This document shows, one piece after another, positions 16,691 through 26,357 of a DNA stretch of 64,000 nt. Position numbers and translations under genes: made by a program. The stretch comes from Shewanella sp. MR-4 (GTDB lineage Bacteria > Pseudomonadota > Gammaproteobacteria > Enterobacterales > Shewanellaceae). The notes below the pieces were generated by a model. The model did not search any database and was not told the DNA's origin. It saw nothing but the letters and a program-made list of their open reading frames with translations. Within the stretch, counting starts at the first letter, position 1, and the number at the start of each line of letters is the position of its first letter. The stretch covers positions 2,973,001 to 3,037,000 of the forward strand of contig NC_008321.1 in assembly GCF_000014685.1 (NCBI RefSeq), read 5' to 3'.

Positions 16691-18778
16691 ATGAAATTCA
16701 AACTCAATTTGATCACTCTAGCGTTATTAGCCAACACCAGCTTAGCCGTAGCTGCCGATGGTTATGGCCTCGCCAATGCCAATACCGACAAAGTGAAACT
16801 CTCAGCATGGAGCTGTAAAGGCTGCGTGGTTGAAACGGGCGTATCTGGCACTGTCGGTGTCGGCGTAGGTTACAATGGCGAAGAGGACATTCGCTCTGCC
16901 AATGCCTTTGGTTCTAAAAACGAAGTTGCGGGCAAGTTCGATGCAGACCTTGCTTACCGTGGTGAAAAAGGTTACCGCGCCAGTGTTGAAGCCTATCAAC
17001 TGGGAATGGACGGCGGACGTTTAGATGTGAATGCGGGCAAACAAGGCCAGTACAATATCAATCTGAACTACCGCCAAATTGCCACCTACGATAGCAATAG
17101 TGCCCTCTCGCCCTATTCTGGTATCGGCGGCAATAACTTAACCTTGCCCGATAACTGGGTCACCGCAGGTTCGAGCAGCCAAATGCCACTGTTGATGGAC
17201 AGCCTCAACAGCCTCGAGTTATCACTGAAACGTGAACGCGCAGGCCTTGGGTTCGAATATCAGGGTGAATCGCTGTGGAGCACCTATGTGAACTACATGC
17301 GTGAAGAAAAAACCGGTTTAAAACAAACCTCTGGTAGCTTCTTCAACCAATCTATGATGTTGGCAGAACCCGTGGATTACACCACTGACACCATAGAAGC
17401 GGGCGTGAAACTTAAAGGCGATCGTTGGTTCACAGCGCTCAGTTACAATGGTTCAATTTTCAAAAATGAATACAACCAGCTGAACTTTGACAGTGCCTTC
17501 AACCCCACCTTTGGTGCGCAAACGACTGGTGCCATTGCACTCGATCCCGATAACCAGTCACACACTGTGTCGCTGATGGGTCAGTATAACGACGGCAGTA
17601 ACTCACTGTCTGGCCGTATTTTAACCGGACAAATGAGCCAAGATCAGTCACTGGTGACCTCTGGCTACGGTTATCAACTGCCAACGGATGCGGTAGACGC
17701 CAAAGTCGATCTGCTGGGCATGAACCTCAAAGTCGTGAGCAAGGTCAGCAACTCCCTTCGCTTGACGGGTAGTTACGATTATTACGATCGTGACAACAAT
17801 ACCCCAATCGAAGAGTGGACTCAGATCAGCATCAACAATGTCAGTGGTAAAGTGGCCTATAACACCCCTTACGATAACCGCACACAGCGCTTTAAAGTGG
17901 CGGCGGATTATCGTATTACCCACGGCATTAAGCTCGATGGTGGTTATGACTTCAAGCGTGACGAACGTGAGTATCAAGACCGTGAAAGCACAGATGAGAA
18001 CACCGTTTGGGCCCGTTTGCGCGTCAATAGCTTCGACATGTGGGACATGTGGGTAAAAGGCAGTTACGGCAACCGTGACGGCTCACAATACCAAGCGTCT
18101 GAATGGACGTCTTCTGAAACCAACAGCCTGTTACGTAAGTACAACCTGGCTGACCGTGACAGAACCCAAATCGAAGCACGCATCACCCATACGCCACTCG
18201 AAAGCCTGACCATAGACTTCGGTGCCCGTTATGCGCTGGATGATTATACCGATACTGTGATTGGCTTAACTGAGTCAAAAGACACCAGTTACGATGCCAA
18301 TATCAGCTATATGATCACCGCTGACTTACTGGCAACGGCCTTCTACAACCACCAAACCATAGAATCAGAACAAGCGGGTAGCAGCAATTACAGCACCCCA
18401 ACCTGGACTGGCTTTATTGAAGACAAAGTGGATGTGGTTGGCGCAGGCATCAGCTACAACAATCTGCTGGAGAACAAGTTACGCCTAGGTCTGGATTACA
18501 CTTACTCAGACTCCGACAGTAACACTCAAGTCAGACAAGGTATCACCGGCGACTATGGCGACTATTTTGCCAAAGTCCATAACATTAACTTATACGCTCA
18601 ATATCAAGCGACCGAGAAACTCGCGCTACGCTTCGATTACAAAATTGAGAACTATAAGGACAATGACGCCGCTAACGATATCGCCGTTGATGGCATTTGG
18701 AACGTCGTAGGCTTTGGCAGCAACAGCCATGACTACACCGCACAAATGCTGATGCTGAGCATGAGTTACAAGCTCTAA
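16691..18778 (+). CDS. mtrB: Outer-membrane beta-barrel MtrB
   Basis: A 26-strand-type porin that holds MtrA across the outer membrane and docks MtrC outside. The 695 residues have a signal peptide cut near residue 21 (SLAVA then ADGYG). The CXXC pair of the family is CKGC at C42 and C45. Amphipathic beta strands fill the rest, ending LSMSYKL. GGAGACGAG precedes the ATG. Paralogue of MtrE. It is the last gene of mtrCAB and is followed at once by a terminator. Confidence 0.96.
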   Translation: MKFKLNLITLALLANTSLAVAADGYGLANANTDKVKLSAWSCKGCVVETGVSGTVGVGVGYNGEEDIRSANAFGSKNEVAGKFDADLAYRGEKGYRASVEAYQLGMDGGRLDVNAGKQGQYNINLNYRQIATYDSNSALSPYSGIGGNNLTLPDNWVTAGSSSQMPLLMDSLNSLELSLKRERAGLGFEYQGESLWSTYVNYMREEKTGLKQTSGSFFNQSMMLAEPVDYTTDTIEAGVKLKGDRWFTALSYNGSIFKNEYNQLNFDSAFNPTFGAQTTGAIALDPDNQSHTVSLMGQYNDGSNSLSGRILTGQMSQDQSLVTSGYGYQLPTDAVDAKVDLLGMNLKVVSKVSNSLRLTGSYDYYDRDNNTPIEEWTQISINNVSGKVAYNTPYDNRTQRFKVAADYRITHGIKLDGGYDFKRDEREYQDRESTDENTVWARLRVNSFDMWDMWVKGSYGNRDGSQYQASEWTSSETNSLLRKYNLADRDRTQIEARITHTPLESLTIDFGARYALDDYTDTVIGLTESKDTSYDANISYMITADLLATAFYNHQTIESEQAGSSNYSTPTWTGFIEDKVDVVGAGISYNNLLENKLRLGLDYTYSDSDSNTQVRQGITGDYGDYFAKVHNINLYAQYQATEKLALRFDYKIENYKDNDAANDIAVDGIWNVVGFGSNSHDYTAQMLMLSMSYKL

Positions 18779-18797
18779 TCTGCGTTTATTGATAATC

Positions 18798-18823
18798 AAA
18801 AGCCCGCTCTGCGGGCTTTTTTA
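18798..18823 (+). terminator. mtrCAB terminator
   Basis: A 7-bp G/C stem (AGCCCGC, loop TCT, GCGGGCT) with A-run before and six Ts after, beginning 20 bases past the mtrB stop. Confidence 0.92.
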
Positions 18824-18997
18824 TTACCAACTAACACTCACCGCGCTTTAGATACGGGTCCAGTCTATTCCAGCTACCAAAATCTTGAATAAGATCAGAC
18901 TCTGAGGCAAAACTTACGCCGAAGGTGAGGTATTCCTTGAGTTTACTGGCACTTTAGCGGATGTTAATTCGGTGCGTTTACTATCATTGGATCTTAG

Positions 18998-19621
18998 ATG
19001 TCGTCCTTCACTTGTTGCTTGTGGCGTTTGTGGCGTTTATCGCCTCTGCCCGCCTCGATAGGCTTAAGTTTGCTCGCTACCCCTGCCATGGCATTCGATT
19101 CCAGCGGTGGCACGGCGAGTTTATTTATCATCGTCGGACTGGGTGGATTTACCCTTATCAACGCATTGATGCAGGGGCTGTTCTTTTTTGCGGGTCAGTA
19201 TCGTAATCCTCTCTTTGCCAAACGCCACGTGCTGACCGCACTGATAGTGCCTCTGCTCGCCTTTGCCTTAACCCTTTATGATCACCGTGCTTGGAGTGAC
19301 TTTGCACTCAATCTCGGCATGATCATTGTCGGCGTTGGACTGGTTTTATTACCGCTGCAGTTACGCCAACTTAATCAGCCCAGCAACCAACACGCGAACT
19401 GGCTGCTCAGTCTTGGTGCCCTATTCGTCTTAGGCATCAGTTATCTACTGCCGCCCTGCGCCCTGTTTGCGATTATCTTGGGCCATATTGCATTAGCTTC
19501 CCATGCCGAGGCTCCGACTAAAGCCTTGGGCGCCAAGTTATTGAGTTACCTTGTATTAGTCGCCTCCTATGCGCTCTTTGGGTATTGGCTCTACCATCTA
19601 TTGAGCAAACTTGGGGCTTGA
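18998..19621 (+). CDS. Hypothetical inner membrane protein
   Basis: A 207-residue protein with a hydrophobic N terminus (about 15-33, possibly a cleaved signal ending TPAMA) and five more hydrophobic segments near 43-66, 80-93, 104-122, 134-163 and 180-202. I do not recognise the family. The stop overlaps the first ATG of the next gene (ATGA), so it is probably translationally coupled to the uracil-DNA-glycosylase-like gene. No strong ribosome site precedes the chosen ATG, so the start is uncertain. Confidence 0.7.
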   Translation: MSSFTCCLWRLWRLSPLPASIGLSLLATPAMAFDSSGGTASLFIIVGLGGFTLINALMQGLFFFAGQYRNPLFAKRHVLTALIVPLLAFALTLYDHRAWSDFALNLGMIIVGVGLVLLPLQLRQLNQPSNQHANWLLSLGALFVLGISYLLPPCALFAIILGHIALASHAEAPTKALGAKLLSYLVLVASYALFGYWLYHLLSKLGA

Positions 19622-20343
19622 TGATGACAGACATGTCGCACCCAGCTATCGAGCCAAACGGCTCAGCCGAGCTCAGTATATTGCTCAAACAAATCCGCGC
19701 TTGCCAACTGTGTCAGGGCGAATTGCCCCTACCAGCAAAACCCATCTTACAAGCCAGTAGCCAAGCACGGATCTTAATCGCTGGCCAAGCCCCCGGCGTA
19801 AAAACCCACCATAAGGGCATCCCCTTCGACGATGCCAGTGGCGAGCGGCTGCGCGCTTGGCTTAATGTCAGTCGGGAACAATTTTATGACCCCGCACTGT
19901 TTGCCATAGTGCCGATGGGATTTTGTTTTCCGGGAACCATTGAACGCAATGGAAAAAAGCAGGGTGATAAACCGCCACGCCCCGAGTGCGCCGCAACTTG
20001 GCATGCGAAGTTATTGGCCTTGATGCCACAGATAGAATTAGTGCTGGTTCTTGGCCAATATGCCATTGATTACCATCTACCGCGCACACGGGCCATAGAT
20101 ACCACAGACGAAGCGTTAAGCTCTCAAGCGATAGTGGTATCCACTCCTCAAACGAACAAGAAGATCACAGTGACCCAAGCCATTGAGCAATGGTCGTTAT
20201 ATTGGCCTAGGCTGATGGTCATGCCCCACCCTAGCCCGCGCAACAATCTTTGGCTAAAACAGCATCCCGAGTTTGAGCGCGAACAGCTCCCCACACTTCA
20301 AGCGCGTATCGCAGGCCTGCTGGCAAGTTCTAAGCCTATGTAA
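19621..20343 (+). CDS. Uracil-DNA glycosylase superfamily protein
   Basis: Predicted DNA base-excision enzyme of the uracil-DNA glycosylase fold. About 240 residues. An N-terminal ACQLC starts the domain, then the nucleotide pocket motif GQAPG (near residue 48), GIPFDDASGERLR, and a C-terminal HPSPRNN motif matching the minor-groove loop HPS of the superfamily. It lacks the full four-cysteine iron-sulfur set of families 4 and 5, so it is likely the general gammaproteobacterial UDG-like group. Substrate not known. The ATG at 19621 overlaps the upstream stop; ATG at 19624 is equally possible. Confidence 0.8.
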   Translation: MMTDMSHPAIEPNGSAELSILLKQIRACQLCQGELPLPAKPILQASSQARILIAGQAPGVKTHHKGIPFDDASGERLRAWLNVSREQFYDPALFAIVPMGFCFPGTIERNGKKQGDKPPRPECAATWHAKLLALMPQIELVLVLGQYAIDYHLPRTRAIDTTDEALSSQAIVVSTPQTNKKITVTQAIEQWSLYWPRLMVMPHPSPRNNLWLKQHPEFEREQLPTLQARIAGLLASSKPM

Positions 20344-20364
20344 ACCCTAATCAAATCCCAATAA

Positions 20365-20385
20365 AAAGCCCCATTAAGGGGCTTT
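20365..20385. terminator. Bidirectional terminator
   Basis: An 8-bp stem (AAAGCCCC, loop ATTAA, GGGGCTTT) between the converging UDG-like and metalloprotease genes. Only short T-runs flank it. Confidence 0.65.
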
Positions 20386-20471
20386 CGGAAACTAGAACTC
20401 AAAAACTGGAGCTTAGAAAGGTTTAGTCGAGCGACCTAAGCGTCCCTCAAAACACTGCACGGCTCTCAATA

Positions 20472-21974
20472 TCATTGGCAACTCACGCCCACCACGGCAA
20501 ATGCCGCAGCCACATCCGCCACAGGATAGGCAGAACCATTGGCACTCGCCGCCTGCTGCACGCCACAGGCCGCTTGGTTAAAGGTCGAGGTTGGTGTCCA
20601 ATACAGCTGGTTCGCTAACACAAACACATCGAACGCCTTGCGAGTATTCCAACCATTCTTGGTAGCCAGAGTGTAAAAAGCTTTGTTAAACACCCCTGAG
20701 GAATAATGCACATCCATGGAACTAGTGTAATTGGCAGCATTGTCGATTGAGCGGCCATCCTTAGGCGGATTATCCATATAACGCAGTGCACCACTGCCTT
20801 TAACTATGTCGTAGCCCACTTTCCAGTCGTTACTGCCACGCATGTAGAACTCGGCCGCCTCACCGGCAATATCCGAAAACGCTTCATTGATACCGCCGGA
20901 CTGGCCGCTGTAATTTAAGCCCGAGTTCTGCTCGGTAAAGCCGTGGCTCACTTCATGGGCGGAAACGTCCAAACTCACGAGGGGATAGAAGTAACTCGCA
21001 CCATCACCGAAGGACATAGCCGAGCCGTCCCAGAAGGCATTTTCATAGTTACGGCCATAATGCACCCGCATCTCCAACTGGAAACTTAATGGTTTGGTGT
21101 TATACCATTCCTTATACATATTAAAAATAACACCACCGAAATAGTGGGCATCATTTAAAGGCGAATAAGCACCATTGACCATCTGATAAGTATTCTCGGG
21201 ACAAGTAAAGGTGAACACAGAACCTCGACGAGTCGAGTTCGCCATGTTCACGGTTTTCACATTGGCGTTGGTCATAGTACATGTACCATTAGACTCACTC
21301 ACCTTAAGTTTACCGTAAGCATCGCCGTAGTAGTAACCACCGATTTTGGTATTGCCGCCAGGACCCGTTGCATCAAAAGGAGTGCTGCTACCACCTGAAC
21401 CGCCTCCACCACCGCCGGGTTTACCCACGTTATTCTTGGCGGTCATGATCTCATTCCAGTGCTCAAGCACCTCGCCGGTTTGCGCATCGACAAAACCTGT
21501 CGGCCGAGATAACGCATCGGTTTGATCGCTTAAGTAAGACACCCGATACACTAACCTCGGGTTATCCTCGGTCATCAAGATCACCAGTTGCACATCCTTT
21601 TTACCGGTTGCCGCCGAACCTGGATATAACCGATTCAACGCCGCAATCGCCTGCCCTTGAGAAATCCCTGCCGCTACCGAAAAATCATCCGCAATTTGTG
21701 CCACATCCCCCATGGCACTTTGTTCTGTATCATCCGTGCTCACAACCAGATGATGGCCATACACCAGCACACCATCGAAATACTGCAACGCTTTCGTTTT
21801 GCTTTGACCTTTATTGAGCGTTACCGTTTTGACCTCTTTAAAGCTGTGTTTTTGGCTCAACCCTGCCGCTGCCGAGAGGGATTGCCCGTGATTAACGTTG
21901 AACTCAGCGGCCTGCGCCTGAAGGCTTGCCGCAACGCACATACTGAGTACAGAAGGTAAGAGATAGACTTTCAT
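20472..21974 (-). CDS. Secreted M4 (thermolysin-like) zinc metalloprotease
   Basis: An extracellular neutral protease made as a pre-pro-enzyme of 500 residues. It has a signal peptide (cut near SLQAQA), then an FTP/PepSY-type propeptide to about residue 180 and a glycine-rich linker (about 187-197). The catalytic domain follows: zinc ligands in HEVSH (H340, E341, H344), third ligand E364 in GGINEAFSD, and the active-site His in DVHYSSG (H423). The ATG at 21974 is chosen over one eight codons upstream because GAAGGA precedes it and the signal peptide starts there. Two cysteines near the C terminus may form a disulfide. It is a single gene divergent from cdaR. Confidence 0.93.
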   Translation of the reverse strand: MKVYLLPSVLSMCVAASLQAQAAEFNVNHGQSLSAAAGLSQKHSFKEVKTVTLNKGQSKTKALQYFDGVLVYGHHLVVSTDDTEQSAMGDVAQIADDFSVAAGISQGQAIAALNRLYPGSAATGKKDVQLVILMTEDNPRLVYRVSYLSDQTDALSRPTGFVDAQTGEVLEHWNEIMTAKNNVGKPGGGGGGSGGSSTPFDATGPGGNTKIGGYYYGDAYGKLKVSESNGTCTMTNANVKTVNMANSTRRGSVFTFTCPENTYQMVNGAYSPLNDAHYFGGVIFNMYKEWYNTKPLSFQLEMRVHYGRNYENAFWDGSAMSFGDGASYFYPLVSLDVSAHEVSHGFTEQNSGLNYSGQSGGINEAFSDIAGEAAEFYMRGSNDWKVGYDIVKGSGALRYMDNPPKDGRSIDNAANYTSSMDVHYSSGVFNKAFYTLATKNGWNTRKAFDVFVLANQLYWTPTSTFNQAACGVQQAASANGSAYPVADVAAAFAVVGVSCQ

Positions 21975-22205
21975 CGTGATATCCTTCGCCCTGTCCACAA
22001 AGGGACAAATGACACTTAAGGGAACAAAATACCGCCATAACCTTTCCCCAACTCAATTGTTAAAAATAGGTTAACAAGAGTTAGGTTCAATTCTCAGTAT
22101 AGAAGATAAAAAAACACCTGCCCTTTTCTGTCGTTTGCCTTTACCCTTATGGCGTCGCCGTTTAGGCGAACCTCTGTATCAATCCTTTGAAAATTAAGGT
22201 GAGTT

Positions 22206-23438
22206 ATGTACGTTTTGGATCAACACATCGCTAAACAAATTGTGAGTCGCACCATGAAAATCATTGGGCACAATATCAATGTGATGAATGGTCAGGGCGT
22301 GATCTTAGGTTCCGGCGATCCCAAACGTATTGGCTCGACCCACGAGGGTGCGCTGCTCGCTATCGCCCAAAACCGCAATGTGGAACTGAGTGAAGAAGTG
22401 GCCTCTGGTTTACATGGTGTCAAACCCGGCATCAACTTACCCTTGCATTATCAAGGGCAAATTATTGGTGTGATTGGTATTACTGGCGATCCAGCCGAGT
22501 TAACCCACTACGGTGAGCTGCTAAAAATGACCGCCGAAATGATTGTCGAACAAGCCAACCAGCAGGATCAGCTGCAGTGGGAAAATCGTCAGCGTGAAGA
22601 ATTTATTTTGCAGTTGATTAAGGCGCAAACCGATGACGATGAGCAATTGCATCGCTGGGCCAAGCAACTCGACATCGATATCAATTTGCCGCGAGTGGCC
22701 GCCATAATTGAAGTCAGTGAAAAACAATCCACGCCAACCCAGCAAAAATCCGCTGCGTTTACTTCATTAGCTCAGAGCGAGCAAAGCGCGGACGAGCGTA
22801 ATCCCAGAGTCAGCGAAATCCTCAAGCAAGTGCTGCATTTACTGCAAAATCCCGATCGCGGCAACTTAATTGCCATGACCTCGATGTCGCAACTGGTGAT
22901 CTTAAAACCGGCCTTTTTGGATGGTAAACAGTGGGATCCTGAGCTTGAAAACCAGCGTATCGATAAACTGCTGCAGCGTTTACCGGCGCAGATGGATTTA
23001 AATTTTAAAATCGCTCTTGGACATTTTTTCCCTGAAAAAGGCGGCATTGCACGCTCCTACCAAACCGCGCAGGAAACCTTGAACTTAGGCAAGCAGCTTA
23101 ACCCCGAGGGCACTAAATACCTGTTTGAAGACTACTCCTTGCAAGTGCTGTTATCTGGGCTCAAGCATGATTGGCGTGGTCAAGCGCTGGCCAGCCCCTA
23201 CCAACAATTAGCCAAGGCCGATAAAAATGGTCAGCTACGCAAAACCCTAGCCGCCTATATCACTCACTTTGGTGATGCACAGCAATGCGCCAATGCGCTG
23301 TTTATTCACCGAAATACCCTAAGATATCGGTTAGATAAAATTCAGCAACTCACCAAGAGTGACATCCATTCCCTCCACGGATTGTTAAGCCTTTATCTTG
23401 GCCAGTTGATAGATACCTCAAATTACCGACTCGAGTAG
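22206..23438 (+). CDS. cdaR: CdaR-type sugar diacid / glycerate regulator
   Basis: A cytoplasmic transcription activator of the CdaR (SdaR) family. The 410-residue protein has the N-terminal sugar-diacid recognition domain (about 4-135), a central linker, and a PucR-type C-terminal helix-turn-helix (about 355-395, with ALFIHRNTLRYRLDKI). In enterobacteria CdaR senses glycerate-type acids and activates gar and gud genes. Here it lies upstream of a GntP-type permease and glycerate kinase on the same strand, so it likely activates them. AAGGTGAG precedes the ATG. Confidence 0.9.
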   Translation: MYVLDQHIAKQIVSRTMKIIGHNINVMNGQGVILGSGDPKRIGSTHEGALLAIAQNRNVELSEEVASGLHGVKPGINLPLHYQGQIIGVIGITGDPAELTHYGELLKMTAEMIVEQANQQDQLQWENRQREEFILQLIKAQTDDDEQLHRWAKQLDIDINLPRVAAIIEVSEKQSTPTQQKSAAFTSLAQSEQSADERNPRVSEILKQVLHLLQNPDRGNLIAMTSMSQLVILKPAFLDGKQWDPELENQRIDKLLQRLPAQMDLNFKIALGHFFPEKGGIARSYQTAQETLNLGKQLNPEGTKYLFEDYSLQVLLSGLKHDWRGQALASPYQQLAKADKNGQLRKTLAAYITHFGDAQQCANALFIHRNTLRYRLDKIQQLTKSDIHSLHGLLSLYLGQLIDTSNYRLE

Positions 23439-23675
23439 TGCCCCATATCACCGCTAGCCTAAAACTCAACATCAGCAAGCGTTAACTCAATGAATAAATT
23501 GAAATTAGCCAAGATATTTCATTCATACAAGCTCAGGCATAATCCAGCAGTCTTGGCTTAGTTTTGCCGTCCTCTGGCCAGATATTCACAAAATGAGTGA
23601 AAGATAATTTCGCCTCGTCCTTTCCTATCAATGCACAAGACACCCATACGGTTAAATTGTTAAGGAAGGAAATCC

Positions 23676-24674
23676 ATGCAGCTATATCATGCCAAACTCA
23701 GCTCACTCGCCACTGCGTGCCTAATGGTCGGCTCAGTGTTTGTCGCCCCACTTGCCAGCGCGGCGGAGCGTACCATTCCAGAGTTAGTGGATGCAGTAAA
23801 CGGTACGCCAGATGCGGCGAGTCGCGAGGCGGGTAAAAAAGTTAAACTGCGTAATCATACAAAAGGGTTTTGTACCTCGGGTTACTTTGCCCCCAATCCC
23901 CAATTGCACGATTCACTCAACATTCCCTTTTTTAATCAAAATCCCATCAAAGTGACCGCTCGTTTTTCCCTCGGCGGCACTAACCCTAAGTTGTCCGATA
24001 AAACCCCGGGGCGCTTTATGTCATTAAAAATCGATGGCGAGCGGGAAAACCTCAACTTTGTGACCACCAATGTGCCGATGTTTTTTGCCAGTAACCTAGA
24101 GGACTTTTATCTGTTCCAAACCAAGAGCAAGCAAGGCGCCGAAGGTAAGCAATGGCTTATCGATAATAAGCCCGACGCCAAAGCCTTTTTCGACTATCTC
24201 AAACAATTGCCGCCGAGTCCGAGTTTTGCCAATAGCCAGTACTTTGGGGTGAACAGTTTTCTGTTTACCGACAAGCAAAATAACAGCATTGCGGGTAAAT
24301 GGATTTTTGAACCCGTAGCGGGCACGCAAGCCCTTACCCAGCAAGCGTTGGCACAGCTCAATGATGACTTTCTCAAGCCTGAGTTGCTCAATAGAATTCA
24401 GTCTCAACCTGCCAAGTGGGATCTGTATATTCAGTTAGCGGAACAAGGCGATGAGATTAATAACCCGACAGTGCTTTGGCCCGAAAACCGTCCGCGCATT
24501 CTCGTCGGGCAAGTGGTGATTGATGGCAAGCGCGACAGCGATCCTCAAGTGCAACAATGTGATAGAAGCATCTTTAACCCTCTGCTCCTGCCCAAAGGCA
24601 TAGCAGCGTCGGACGACCCCATCCTCAATGCCCGCACCGCGGCATATGTCGAGTCCTTTATCCGTCGTCAATAA
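23676..24674 (+). CDS. Periplasmic catalase-family (SrpA-like) haem peroxidase
   Basis: A small-subunit catalase-related peroxidase of 332 residues, about 150 shorter than a true catalase. It has a signal peptide cut near LASAA (residue 30), so it works in the periplasm. Visible catalase features are the distal His segment NHTKGFCTSGYF, RFSLGGTNP after it, and the proximal Arg-Tyr segment ARTAAYVESFIRR at the C terminus. It would reduce peroxides. AAGGAAG precedes the ATG. Its place between cdaR and the glycerate transporter is odd; it may be a separate unit, since a long hairpin follows it. Confidence 0.85.
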   Translation: MQLYHAKLSSLATACLMVGSVFVAPLASAAERTIPELVDAVNGTPDAASREAGKKVKLRNHTKGFCTSGYFAPNPQLHDSLNIPFFNQNPIKVTARFSLGGTNPKLSDKTPGRFMSLKIDGERENLNFVTTNVPMFFASNLEDFYLFQTKSKQGAEGKQWLIDNKPDAKAFFDYLKQLPPSPSFANSQYFGVNSFLFTDKQNNSIAGKWIFEPVAGTQALTQQALAQLNDDFLKPELLNRIQSQPAKWDLYIQLAEQGDEINNPTVLWPENRPRILVGQVVIDGKRDSDPQVQQCDRSIFNPLLLPKGIAASDDPILNARTAAYVESFIRRQ

Positions 24675-24732
24675 GCGCTACTCGCGGCTCGCGTTGCTTC
24701 AACAATATTCTTAGCATTACATTCGAATTCAC

Positions 24733-24768
24733 GGCCCTTATTTTGTGCACACGCACAAAATAAGGGCC
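24733..24768. repeat. Perfect 16-bp inverted repeat with 4-base loop
   Basis: The left arm 24733-24748 and right arm 24753-24768 are exact reverse complements (GGCCCTTATTTTGTGC and its complement) around ACAC. There is no T-run outside the arms. It is either the terminator of the peroxidase gene or an operator for the permease gene that starts 170 bases on. Confidence 0.7.
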
Positions 24769-24940
24769 AGTTCTGCCCGTAATTCCGTCGATTTACCCAA
24801 AGCTATTCAATTGACAGTGTTCAATAATAGGCTGACCTTAAAGCAGCTTTTATTTGGACTTGGGATCAAATAAAGGCTGCGCCCTACAAAAACAGCCAAA
24901 ACCACTTAAGAACTTCAGCCAAGACTGAACGGGAAAACAT

Positions 24941-26299
24941 ATGAACTTAGTGCTCATCCTCATTGGCGTGATTGCATTTATTGTTATCGCGACCTCAAAA
25001 TTTAAGCTCCATCCGTTTTTAACCTTAATTCTGGCCGCCTTTATCGCCGCCTTCGCCTACGGTTTACCGAGTGGCGATATTGCCAAAACCATCACCACAG
25101 GCTTTGGTAATATCCTCGGCTATATCGGTCTGGTGATCGTGTTAGGTACCATTATCGGTATCATCCTCGAAAAGAGCGGCGCCGCCATTACCATGGCGGA
25201 CGTGGTGATCAAAGTCTTGGGTAAACGCTTCCCAACACTCACTATGTCCATCATCGGTTATTTAGTGTCGATTCCGGTGTTTTGTGACTCGGGTTTCGTC
25301 ATTTTAAACTCGCTTAAACAATCCATGGCCAACCGCATGAAGGTCTCGAGCGTGTCCATGAGCGTGGCGTTAGCCACAGGTCTGTATGCCACTCACACCT
25401 TTGTACCGCCAACACCAGGCCCTATCGCCGCGGCAGGTAACTTAGGGCTAGAGTCCAACTTAGGCCTAGTGATTGGTGTCGGCTTATTTGTTGCTGCCGT
25501 TGCCGCACTTGCGGGGATGTTATGGGCGAACCGTTTTGCCAGTGTTGAACCCGATGGCGAAGGCGCAGAAGAACTAAAAGCTCAGGCAGCTGATTTTGAA
25601 GCCTTAAAACAAAGCTATGGCACACTCCCTAGCCCATTAAAGGCCTTTGCACCGATTTTTGTGCCTATCCTGTTAATTTGCTTAGGCTCTATCGCCAACT
25701 TCCCGTCTGCACCACTGGGCAAAGAAGGCCTATTCAGCCTGTTAGTCTTCCTTGGCCAACCCGTTAACGCCCTGCTTATCGGTCTGTTCCTGTCACTGCT
25801 GCTATTGAAAAGCGATAACAAGATTGCCGAATTTAGCGAACGTATCAGCCAAGGTTTAGTTGCAGCTGCACCGATTATTTTGATCACCGGTGCCGGTGGT
25901 GCCTTCGGTGCAGTGTTAAAAGCCACACCTATCGGCGACTACCTAGGTAGCTCACTGTCGGCGCTAGGGGTGGGTATTTTTATGCCCTTTATCGTCGCCG
26001 CCGCACTGAAATCGGCGCAAGGTTCATCCACCGTCGCCCTAGTGGCAACCTCGGCCTTAGTCGCGCCTATGCTGGGCGATATTGGTCTTGGCAGTGATAT
26101 GGGCCGAGTGTTAACCGTAATGGCGATTGGTGCCGGCGCCATGACAGTCTCCCACGCCAACGACAGCTTCTTCTGGGTCGTGACTCAATTTAGCCGCATG
26201 AGCGTTAAACAAGCCTATAAAGCACAAACCATGGCGACCCTTATCCAAGGCGTTACCGCAATGCTGACCGTGTATGTACTAAGCTTAGTGCTGCTCTAA
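24941..26299 (+). CDS. GntP-family permease, probably D-glycerate uptake
   Basis: An inner-membrane symporter of the gluconate:proton GntP family, 452 residues with about twelve to fourteen hydrophobic helices from the very N terminus. Family motifs include FVPPTPGPIAAAGNLG and ITGAGGAFGAVLK. GntP members carry gluconate, glycerate or related acids. With a CdaR regulator upstream and glycerate kinase 58 bases downstream, D-glycerate is the likely substrate (inference). A fair ribosome site (CGGGAAAAC) precedes the ATG. Confidence 0.9.
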   Translation: MNLVLILIGVIAFIVIATSKFKLHPFLTLILAAFIAAFAYGLPSGDIAKTITTGFGNILGYIGLVIVLGTIIGIILEKSGAAITMADVVIKVLGKRFPTLTMSIIGYLVSIPVFCDSGFVILNSLKQSMANRMKVSSVSMSVALATGLYATHTFVPPTPGPIAAAGNLGLESNLGLVIGVGLFVAAVAALAGMLWANRFASVEPDGEGAEELKAQAADFEALKQSYGTLPSPLKAFAPIFVPILLICLGSIANFPSAPLGKEGLFSLLVFLGQPVNALLIGLFLSLLLLKSDNKIAEFSERISQGLVAAAPIILITGAGGAFGAVLKATPIGDYLGSSLSALGVGIFMPFIVAAALKSAQGSSTVALVATSALVAPMLGDIGLGSDMGRVLTVMAIGAGAMTVSHANDSFFWVVTQFSRMSVKQAYKAQTMATLIQGVTAMLTVYVLSLVLL

Positions 26300-26317
26300 G
26301 CCGCACTTTTCTCATCC

Positions 26318-26339
26318 TTGGGCGCATCCGTGCGCCCAA
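26318..26339 (+). other. Intercistronic hairpin, permease to kinase
   Basis: A 9-bp perfect stem (TTGGGCGCA, loop TCCG, TGCGCCCAA) lies in the 58-base gap. Five As rather than Ts follow, so it is more likely a message-processing or stability element than a terminator. Confidence 0.55.
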
Positions 26340-26357
26340 AAAGCTGTAGGATTTTGA

